Shown here: piece after piece, positions 9,077 through 16,400 of the stretch
Layout of the letters: every line of letters begins with the position of its first letter
Position numbering within the stretch: position 1 is the stretch's first letter
Origin: SKLM01 sp964514285
Lineage (GTDB): Bacteria; Chloroflexota; Anaerolineae; B4-G1
Assembly: GCA_964514285.1 (NCBI GenBank)
Contig: CAZEQC010000001.1
Location: 62,001-126,000, forward strand
Direction of reading: 5' to 3'
DNA: 64,000 nt
Program-made: the position numbers and the translations under genes
Notes under the pieces: model-generated
Seen by the model: only the letters and a program-made list of their open reading frames with translations
Databases searched by the model: none
What the model was told of the DNA's origin: nothing

Positions 9077-9587
9077 AGACGGCCGCGGGCGCAACGTCCT
9101 CTTCTTCAACTTCTTCCTCCGCAGAGGAAGGCACGGGTTCAACAACCTGGGGGGTGACGCTAGCACCACAGTAGGGACAGAGGGACCAATGGAGCCGCAG
9201 TGGCTCGCCGCACTCAGGGCAGGCCTTCTTGAGGCGTGTATGACAGTCAGGACAGTAGAGGTAGCTGGCGTCCACGCGTAGCCCACAGCCCGGACACTCC
9301 TCCGGCTCTTCAATGGCCTGTAGCAGGGCCTCCTGCTCGAGAGAGTGCTCGTAGGCTTCCTCCAGGGTCTCGCGGGGACGGAGCATGAGGTAGACGACCA
9401 ACCCAATGACGGGCAACACGAGCACCAAAAGAGTAGCCAGGATCTGGGCCAGGATGTCGCGAGAGCGAGCTCGGATGTCGCGGAACGTCCAGATGGCCAT
9501 CCCGCCCAATAGGGCTACGAGCACACCACCACAGATCGTGGATAGGATCGTCAAATAAGTAGGGATGTTCTCCAGAAGGCTCTCCAT
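9075..9587 (-). CDS. Two-TM membrane protein with C-terminal double zinc ribbon
   Basis: A 170-residue protein of unknown role. Two membrane helices (about 10-33 and 45-68) with a short basic loop between them resemble the PLDc_N-type module. They are followed by a cytoplasmic helix (about 70-92) and a double zinc ribbon: CPGC and CPDC near residues 98-115, then CPEC and CPYC near 124-140. The tail is Glu-rich and acidic. Such proteins in this group are hypothetical; the ribbons could bind protein or nucleic acid at the membrane. The ATG is preceded by AAGGAG and a promoter is visible upstream. It converges on pyruvate kinase. Confidence 0.75.
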   Translation of the reverse strand: MESLLENIPTYLTILSTICGGVLVALLGGMAIWTFRDIRARSRDILAQILATLLVLVLPVIGLVVYLMLRPRETLEEAYEHSLEQEALLQAIEEPEECPGCGLRVDASYLYCPDCHTRLKKACPECGEPLRLHWSLCPYCGASVTPQVVEPVPSSAEEEVEEEDVAPAAV

Positions 9588-9632
9588 CGATCAGCACACT
9601 CCTTGATTGGTCCGTATCGATTCAAGGGCGAT

Positions 9633-9660
9633 ATTATACCATCGGTCGGAGCATCAGCAA
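9633..9660 (-). promoter_or_regulatory. Putative promoter of zinc-ribbon membrane protein gene
   Basis: Minus strand: TTGCTG (9655-9660), 16 bases, TATAAT (9633-9638), about 45 bases before the ATG at 9587. The -10 box is a perfect consensus match. Confidence 0.55.
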
Positions 9661-9889
9661 GCCTCAGCCGATTCGCACGGCGCGACGATTGCCCGTGTGC
9701 TCCCAGTGGATGTGCGATCTACCAGAGTGGTTGCAAAGCCACCACAGTGGACATCGGCTGGTAGCGCCGAATGGGAGGTGGCGTGGGGCGCAGACCCGCT
9801 GGGAGTGTTGAGCTGGTGAGAGCTCTGATTGGCATGTGGAGGGCATTGCTAGACTGGCTAGATGTGAGTGCCGAGGCGAACGATCATCT
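9661..9889. repeat. Gene-free region with nested inverted repeats
   Basis: Between the zinc-ribbon gene's promoter and the end of dedA no gene is seen. Nested or overlapping inverted repeats are present: CAGCCGAT (9665-9672) with ATCGGCTG (9753-9760), CTACCA (9719-9724) with TGGTAG (9759-9764), and GTGGTT-gcaa-AGCCAC (9727-9742). The last shares the R-TTGCAAA-Y style of loop seen in the hairpin at 10617-10635. The region is downstream of dedA. Confidence 0.5.
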
Positions 9890-10543
9890 CTAGAAACTCG
9901 ATGAGGAATCGACCCGTCTGCGCTGGAGGAACCGCCTGGCGAAGAAGACGACGACAACGAGAATCACCACGATCAGAGCTGCTTTTTCGTAGCGACTGAC
10001 CCACACGCTGACTAACTCCCAGCCTCGGCCCAGCAGATAGCCAGCAAGAGCCAGCAGAAAACTCCACATAGCCGTCCCGACAGCGGTGTAGGCCCCGAAG
10101 TACCCCAAGTGCATCTCAGCAATACCGGCTGGGATGGAGATCAGGCTGCGGACGATCGGGACCATACGTCCGAAGAAGATCACCTTCTCACCGTAGCGGT
10201 CGAACCAATCCAAAGCCCTGTCGAAGTCTGCCTCCGATAGCATCAGCCACCGGCCAAAGCGACGGATCAGCACCCGGACCCGTTGCTCGCCGAAGAGGTA
10301 ACCGAGGAGATAGAAGACCAAAGCGCCAGCCACGGAGCCCACGGTTCCCATAGCCGTCACACCAAGAAGGGTGAAGCGGCCCTGGAGGGCCAGACTGCCA
10401 GCCAGGGGAAGGATAACCTCGGACGGGATAGGTGGAAAGACGTTCTCCAGAAACATAACCAAGACGAGTCCTGGGTATCCCATGGTACTCACAACAGTCT
10501 GCGCCCAAGTTACAACGGTGTCGATAAGCTCGCCTAATCCCAT
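9890..10543 (-). CDS. DedA family membrane protein
   Basis: A 217-residue DedA/SNARE-associated family integral membrane protein. It shows the family hallmarks FLENVFPPIPSEVILPLAG (near residue 32) and FFGRMVPIVRSLISIPAG (near 130), with about five membrane helices and a basic C-terminus (RRFLQRRR). DedA proteins act as lipid scramblases or transporters, for example recycling undecaprenyl phosphate, and affect envelope stability. The start MGLGEL is preferred because the longer reading to 10687 runs through a repeated palindromic element. A promoter lies at 10753-10780, giving a leader of about 200 bases that contains that element. Confidence 0.9.
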   Translation of the reverse strand: MGLGELIDTVVTWAQTVVSTMGYPGLVLVMFLENVFPPIPSEVILPLAGSLALQGRFTLLGVTAMGTVGSVAGALVFYLLGYLFGEQRVRVLIRRFGRWLMLSEADFDRALDWFDRYGEKVIFFGRMVPIVRSLISIPAGIAEMHLGYFGAYTAVGTAMWSFLLALAGYLLGRGWELVSVWVSRYEKAALIVVILVVVVFFARRFLQRRRVDSSSSF

Positions 10544-10581
10544 AGGTATCGTATTCCGTAACTGTTCACCTGCTGCTCCCA

Positions 10582-10635
10582 GCGGATCCGTGATCCGCGG
10601 TCTTGGGCGCGAAATCGCCGGATTGCAAATCCGGC
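10582..10635. repeat. Intergenic palindromic repeat, copy 1
   Basis: Two hairpins in tandem: GCGGATC-cgt-GATCCGC (10582-10598) and GCCGGATT-gca-AATCCGGC (10617-10635), joined by a core TTGGGCGCGAAATCGC (10603-10618). The core recurs with one mismatch at 24498-24513 and in a more diverged form at 19960-19975. It lies in the leader of dedA. Confidence 0.7.
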
Positions 10636-10752
10636 TAGAGCATGAGAGCCACAAGGTGAATAGGTAACGTATTCCTAAACCTGACAAATGGCCTCAACGC
10701 CCCATCTGGATCGATGCTTTCGGGCCTGCTTCGCACCTGCAAGCGGCGTGCG

Positions 10753-10780
10753 ATTATACCATCAGCTGGAGAGAGCGCAA
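10753..10780 (-). promoter_or_regulatory. Putative dedA promoter
   Basis: Minus strand TTGCGC (10775-10780), 16 bases, TATAAT (10753-10758). It is back-to-back with the plus-strand promoter at 10785-10813: the two -35 boxes are 4 bases apart. Confidence 0.55.
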
Positions 10781-10784
10781 AGGC

Positions 10785-10813
10785 TTGACAACGCTCATCG
10801 GCTATGGTATCCT
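10785..10813 (+). promoter_or_regulatory. Putative promoter of the V4R operon
   Basis: Perfect -35 TTGACA (10785-10790), 17 bases, TATCCT (10808-10813). It predicts a leader of about 315 bases before the GTG of the V4R gene. Confidence 0.55.
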
Positions 10814-10825
10814 CCCAATTCGCTA

Positions 10826-10927
10826 GGGTCCAGTTCCTATGCATCGTGGTTGAGATAGGACCATCCCGGACCCAACGCCAAGCTTTGATGGCGGACCTGA
10901 GGACACCCCATCAAAGCCTTAACAACT
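10826..10927 (+). other. Structured 5' leader of the V4R operon
   Basis: Starting a few bases after the predicted transcription start is a nested stem: GGGTCC (10826-10831) with GGACCC (10868-10873), and inside it TCCTAT (10835-10840) with ATAGGA (10855-10860). A second perfect stem follows: GCTTTGATGG (10882-10891) with CCATCAAAGC (10918-10927). The rest of the leader to 11136 has no recognised gene or known riboswitch signature. Confidence 0.45.
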
Positions 10928-11136
10928 ATCGATCGAGGCTCTCCAACGCCACCACTGCCCTCAAACGAAGCTGACCACTAAAGAGCTGTCGGAAATGGAC
11001 GAACTCGGGAGGAGAGGTCTAGATAGATGGAAGGACCTTTAAGCGACCTGTCACACGACAAGGTGTAGGATGTCCAATCATCGACAAGGCGCGGAGAGCT
11101 GAGGCATCGGAGGGCAAAGACCCGGAGGGGGATACG

Positions 11137-11769
11137 GTGAAGCAGATTGAACCGAGCGGTTATTACTACCCCAACTTGATTGCGCGAATCTACCTTGAGG
11201 CGATGGAAGAGGTGATGGGCAGAAATGGCTTGAACGCCGTCCTGAACTTAGCAGCGCTCTCCCACCTGATAGGAAACTATCCACCCCGGAACCTGCGGAA
11301 GGAGTTTGACTTCGCAGACTATTCCGCTCTCAACGGGGCGCTGGACGAGCTTTACGGCCCCCGAGGTGGTCGAGGACTTCAGCTCCGCGCCGGTCGTGCC
11401 TCCTTTGCCAGAGGGCTTCAAGGGCTAGGGGCGCTTTCAGGGGTGGGGGATCTCGCCTTCAAGATCTTACCCCTCTCAGCCAAGCTGAAAGCTGGCATAC
11501 CAGCTATGGCCAAGGTCTTCACCCAGGTCAGCGACCAAGAGAGTACAGTTGAGGATCGCGGTGACTTCTACGCCTACATCATGGACCCATGTCCCGTCTG
11601 CTGGGGCCGCCAGGACGACCGGCCGATTTGTTTCGCCGGAAAAGGGCTGTTGGAGGAAGGTCTTCATTGGGTCAGTGGTGGCCGGAAGTTCCGCGTGAAT
11701 GAGATCGAATGTGTGGCCATGGGAGACCCGAACTGCACCTACGCCATCTACAAGGAGCCCATCGGGTAA
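11137..11769 (+). CDS. V4R (4-vinyl reductase) domain protein
   Basis: A 210-residue protein whose C-terminal third matches the V4R domain, a small-molecule or metal-binding fold first noted in bacteriochlorophyll synthesis BchJ and in sensory proteins. Seen there: CPVCWGR near residue 151, the GLLEEGLHWVSGGRKFRVNEIEC stretch, and a closing MGDPNCTYAIY. The N-terminal half is helical and unassigned. It starts at GTG after GGAGGGG. The next gene, a response regulator, begins 7 bases after its stop, so a sensory input role is more likely than pigment synthesis; no chlorophyll gene is near. Confidence 0.8.
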   Translation: MKQIEPSGYYYPNLIARIYLEAMEEVMGRNGLNAVLNLAALSHLIGNYPPRNLRKEFDFADYSALNGALDELYGPRGGRGLQLRAGRASFARGLQGLGALSGVGDLAFKILPLSAKLKAGIPAMAKVFTQVSDQESTVEDRGDFYAYIMDPCPVCWGRQDDRPICFAGKGLLEEGLHWVSGGRKFRVNEIECVAMGDPNCTYAIYKEPIG

Positions 11770-11776
11770 CTCAGCG

Positions 11777-12652
11777 ATGTCCCGCAGAGCGACGCTGTCC
11801 CACATTCTGGTCGTGGAGGATCAGCCCTCCACAGCCGATATGCTCGCATCCTACTTTGACTCTCAGGGGTACCAGGTGGACACCGTCCTCTGGGGAGAGG
11901 ACGCGCTGGCCTTCGTCAAGGAGACGCTCCCCGACCTGGTGGTACTGGACATCCACTTACCAGACATGGACGGCTACGAGATCTGTCGCCGTCTGCGGAC
12001 CCACGATCGCACGAAGCATATTCCGATCATTTTCTTGACCAAGAAACAGAAGCTAAGTGCCAAGCTTAAAGGATTGGAGTTGGGGGCTGTAGACTACGTC
12101 ACGAAGCCTTTCGACATCCAGGAGCTTCAGCTGCGGGTGCGCAACGTGCTGCAGCGTTCACGAAATAAGCATCCCCACCACAATATTACGGATCTGCCTA
12201 TGACCTCGCTGGTCGATGAGCAGCTGAGCCAACTGGTAGGTCGGGCCGACTGGGCGGTGCTTTCTGTGAACCTGGAAGGCCTGAGGGCGTTTTCGGAGAC
12301 CTACGGCTTCGTGGCACGTGACGATGTGATGCGTTGTGTAGCGGCTATCCTTACCCACGTTAGGGACGATCTAGCGCCCGGTGCATTCGTTGGTCATTTG
12401 GCTCCCACCGAATTCTTGATCATCTTGAAGCCGGGTCAGGTAGAGGCCGTGGAGCAAGCCCTGTCGACGCGCCTGGAGGAGGCACTTTCTTTCTTCTATC
12501 CCCACGCTGACCGCCAGGAGCAAATGTCGAGTCTGCCACTGGGTATCTTGACCTATCAGCTCAGCCCTGCCGGCGGAGCGCTCGCTAGCGTGGCGGAGAT
12601 CAAGGCATCGCTGATGGATGCCCGGCAAGGTCGGCTCTTGAGCAGAACCTAG
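11777..12652 (+). CDS. Response regulator with degenerate GGDEF-like domain
   Basis: A 291-residue protein. Residues 8-125 are a receiver domain (VVEDQPS acidic pocket, VVLDIHLPDMDGYE with the phosphoacceptor Asp near 57, FLTKKQ, VDYVTKPFD with the conserved Lys). Residues about 145-285 resemble a diguanylate cyclase fold (FSETYGFVARDDVMRCVAAIL), but the GG(D/E)EF signature is replaced by HLAPTEFLII, so cyclase activity is unlikely. It may bind a ligand or protein instead. The ATG lies 7 bases after the V4R stop, so the two probably form a signalling pair. The cognate kinase is not adjacent. Confidence 0.85.
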   Translation: MSRRATLSHILVVEDQPSTADMLASYFDSQGYQVDTVLWGEDALAFVKETLPDLVVLDIHLPDMDGYEICRRLRTHDRTKHIPIIFLTKKQKLSAKLKGLELGAVDYVTKPFDIQELQLRVRNVLQRSRNKHPHHNITDLPMTSLVDEQLSQLVGRADWAVLSVNLEGLRAFSETYGFVARDDVMRCVAAILTHVRDDLAPGAFVGHLAPTEFLIILKPGQVEAVEQALSTRLEEALSFFYPHADRQEQMSSLPLGILTYQLSPAGGALASVAEIKASLMDARQGRLLSRT

Positions 12653-12720
12653 CGGGAGACCGCCTTCTAGTCAGGAGGTCTCATACGCAACCTTATGACG
12701 GCGTTGACGCTCAAGCACGA

Positions 12721-13473
12721 TTGGACCCCTCTGTGAAACCAACTATTGTCATTCCCACGTACAACGAGGCAGGTAACGTGAGGCCAATGGCGGATGCGCT
12801 CCTGGCTCTGAACCTGCCGGATCTCGACATCCTGATTGTCGACGATGAATCCCCGGATGGCACAGGACGTATCGCTGACCAGCTGACAGTTGAGCATCCT
12901 GGGCAGATTCACGTCCTTCATCGTACAGGCCAGAGAGGCCTGGGACGGGCTTACATCGATGGGTTTCGTTGGGCCCTGGCGCACGGTGCGGAGGCAGTGG
13001 CCCAGATGGATTGTGACTTCTCCCACGCGCCCAAAGACGTGCCGCGACTGTTGGCGCACCTAGTGGATTACGATGTGGTCATCGGCTCCCGCTACGTCGA
13101 AGGGGGGCGAACGGACGACGAGTGGGAACTGAGACGCGTCCTGCTCTCTTGGTGGGCCAACCTATACACCAGGCTGATCCTCCAGTCCCCGATTCGCGAC
13201 ATCACCGCTGGCTTCAAAGCCTGGCATCGAAGGGCGCTGCTGGGCATCGACTTGAGTGTGATCCGCTCACAGGGCTACGTCTTCCAGATCGAAATGGCCT
13301 ACGTGGCGAGCCAACTGGGCTACAGCACGCTTGAGATCCCCATCTACTTTGAAGATCGGCAGATTGGGGAATCGAAGATGACCATGCCGGTCAAGGTCGA
13401 AGCCGCGCTGGGCGTCTGGCAAATCTGGTGGCGCCATCATCATCTGCGACCGAGCGACCGTCAGACTCCATGA
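12721..13473 (+). CDS. Polyprenol-phosphate mannosyltransferase-like GT2
   Basis: A 250-residue family 2 glycosyltransferase of the dolichol-phosphate mannose synthase type. Seen: VIPTYNEAGNV, the VDDESPDGT acidic motif, RGLGRAYIDGFRWAL, the MDCDFSHAP DXD motif, and the late DITAGFKAWHRRAL and SQGYVFQIEM segments. It lacks the C-terminal membrane helices of GtrB types, so it is a soluble or peripheral enzyme making a polyprenyl-phosphate sugar at the inner membrane face. The start is a TTG at 12721 or GTG at 12733; no clear Shine-Dalgarno site is visible. It overlaps the YfhO-flippase gene by ATGA, so its lipid-linked sugar probably feeds that protein. Confidence 0.9.
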   Translation: MDPSVKPTIVIPTYNEAGNVRPMADALLALNLPDLDILIVDDESPDGTGRIADQLTVEHPGQIHVLHRTGQRGLGRAYIDGFRWALAHGAEAVAQMDCDFSHAPKDVPRLLAHLVDYDVVIGSRYVEGGRTDDEWELRRVLLSWWANLYTRLILQSPIRDITAGFKAWHRRALLGIDLSVIRSQGYVFQIEMAYVASQLGYSTLEIPIYFEDRQIGESKMTMPVKVEAALGVWQIWWRHHHLRPSDRQTP

Positions 13474-16400
13474 CCGGCCGCGACGGTCCCTTCCGTCTGC
13501 CCGACCTGGGCGTTCTCCTTCTCCTGCTCCTTCTTCCACTTCTGCTATTCGGCTCGGTGGTCTGGGGCTCCAAGACCATGCTGCCGGCGGACATCCTCTA
13601 CACTTTCCAGCCCTACAAGGCAGCTGCAGCTGACTTCGACATCTCATATCCTCATAACCACTTGTTAGCCGACCTAATCCTAGAGAACTACCCCTGGAAG
13701 CGCTTTATCAACGAGGCGTTCCGTTCCCGTCAACTCCCACTATGGGATCCCTATATCTTCTCCGGACATCCGTTCCTAGCAAACGGTCAGCACTCAGCGC
13801 TCTACCCGCTCAACGTCATCTTCTACGTGCTCCCCATCTGGCGTGCCTACGGGGTCTTCACGTGGCTGCAGCTTGGGTTGGCCGGGGCCTTTGCCTATCT
13901 TTTTGCCCGGATCCTGGACATCGGACGGCTGGGAGGGCTGATCGCGGGCATCACGTACCAGTTCAGCGGCTTTATGATCGTCTCGGTGGTGCACCCGATG
14001 ATCATCGCTGGAGCGTCCTGGCTGCCCTTCATCCTGGCGATGGTCGAACTGGTGATCCAGCAGCGACCGGCACTAAGGGGACGGCCCGCGTCCCTGCCCT
14101 GGACCTTGCTGGGAGCAGCAGGCCTGGGCTGCCAGACGCTGGTCGGGCACGCTGAGAACACCTACTTCGTTCTGTTGGTGACGGGGTTTTACGCAGCCTG
14201 GCGCCTGGGAGGCATCTTCCTATCGAAGTCGCCCTCGTCCGCGTCGGATCGAGGACCGTCTATAGCGAGAGATGACTCAGACTGGATAGCCGAGCCGGCC
14301 TCGCGAACCTGGGGAGACGCTGTGACGGCCATCAGCCGACCGGCGGCGTGGCTGACCTTGATGGTGGCGCTGGGATTGGCCCTGGGAGCCGTCCAGTTGG
14401 TGCCGCTGTATGAGGTGGTCTCCACTAGTTTTCGAGGTGGGGAGGAGGCAGCCAGCCTCCAGCAGGTGCTGTCGTGGGCCTACCCGCCCCGTCGTCTGAT
14501 CGCCTTTGCCATCCCCAACTTCTTCGGTAATCCGGCTCATCATACTTATTTTGATCTCTTCTCCTGGCAGCAGGTCGCAGCTCCACAACGCGGGGATGGT
14601 CGATACATCTACTGGGGCGTCAAGAACTACGTCGAGGGGGGAGCGTACCTGGGCTTGCTCCCTGTCCTTCTAGCGATTCTGGCGGTTGCATCGTGGTTGG
14701 GTGGCCGAATAGAGAGTTTTGGGAGGGCTGGAAACTCGCCATCCCTGTGCGCCGAAGAGAATGATCGACCTATATGTAGGTCGGGTTTCAATGCCCGACG
14801 CAGGAGCGTTCAATCGATCATTCCCTTCTTCATCGTGCTCTCCTTGTTCTCTTTAGGCTGCATCTTCGGCACGCCGCTCTACGCCGTGGTGTACGCGCTT
14901 CCTTTTCTCAAGCAGTCCCATTCCCCTTTTCGCTGGGTTTTTCCCTTGACGATGTGCGTGGCCGTGCTGGCTGGATTTGGCGTTGAGCTGGTGCGGCGGA
15001 GTGGAGCCGAACCGGAGCAAAGGGGAGAGCGCGCCGGTCGGGTTTCCAAACCCGATGGAGGGCCAGAAGAGACCATAGGAGAGGTTCCCATACCTAACGT
15101 AGAAACAGAGGGAACCGTTGATCGAACACCCGCATCCGACAGAGGGGCCTCCGCTTCCTTGAGAACCTTGTTCCTCTTGAACGCGTCTTCGTCATTGGTG
15201 TCGGTCCTCGCTGGCCTGGCCTTTTGGGGCGGTCTAGGGACGTTGTTTAGCCTCGGTCTCAGCCGTGTCCTCTTCCCCCAGATCGAGCCGGTGATCGAGC
15301 GCGCATTCCTAGCACTGGCGGGAGCACCGACGGCGTTCCCTGACCATCGGGCGTTCTATTCCTACGAGGCCCAGTGGATCGCGCTCTTCGGCCTGCTGCT
15401 CACGGGCAGCGGCATCGTGCTGCGGGTGAGCCGTTGCCCCATCTCTTTCCGTAAGAGGCCAGTGTGGGAGATCGCCGCCGTAGGGCTGCTGGTGCTCGAT
15501 ATGATCGCCTTCGGCCACGGCTTCCATCCGGCTGTCGATCCGGCGCTGCTGGACTACGTTCCGCCGGTGGTCGATTTCCTGAAGGATCAAGCTCCACCCT
15601 GGCGTTACGCCACCTTCACGCCGCCGGGCACTGGGGAGACTATGAAGGCGAACACGGGCATGTTTTACGATATGCAGTGCGTGGCAGGCTACGACTCCCT
15701 CTTCAGCGACCAGTACCGCGACACGATGACGCTAATCGAGGAGCAGGATCAGGTAGCTTACAATCGGATCGCGCCCTTCCGAAGGTGGTCGAGCCTGGAC
15801 AGCCCGCTCACGGATCTGCTCAACGTGAAGTACGTCATCACCGAGGTAGAGATCCCCAACCCGAAATACGAGCAGGTCTACCGGGATGAAGCGGTGCGTG
15901 TCTATGAAAACCTGGGGGCCATGCCACGGGCCTTCACGCTGCCCACATCGGCGACGGTGGAGACCGAAGACTTTGGCTCAGCGGTGCAGACCTATGATCC
16001 ACGCCACTACGTGATCGTAGAGGACGGGGATGCGCCTGACGACGCCACAGCTAGCACGCCGTCGGCGCAGGCGGTGACCTCCTACGCCCCTAATGAGGTG
16101 TTCATCGATGCGGACGTGAGGGAGCCGAGCTGGCTGATCCTGGCCGACGCCTTCTTTCCCGGTTGGAAGGCCTTCTTGCGTCCACGAGGGTCGACGGAAG
16201 CCAATGAAGAGGAGCTAGAGATCCACCGGGTGAACGGGACGATCCGCGGCGTACGCCTGGAGGAGCCAGGGGCGTGGACGGTGCGCTTCAACTATAGCCC
16301 CAACAGCGTGAAGGTGGGGGCTTTCATCAGTTTCATCGCCGGTATGACGCTGCTCTTCCTAGCCGGCCTCTATCTGTGGCGCTTCTTTTACGTGGCGTCC

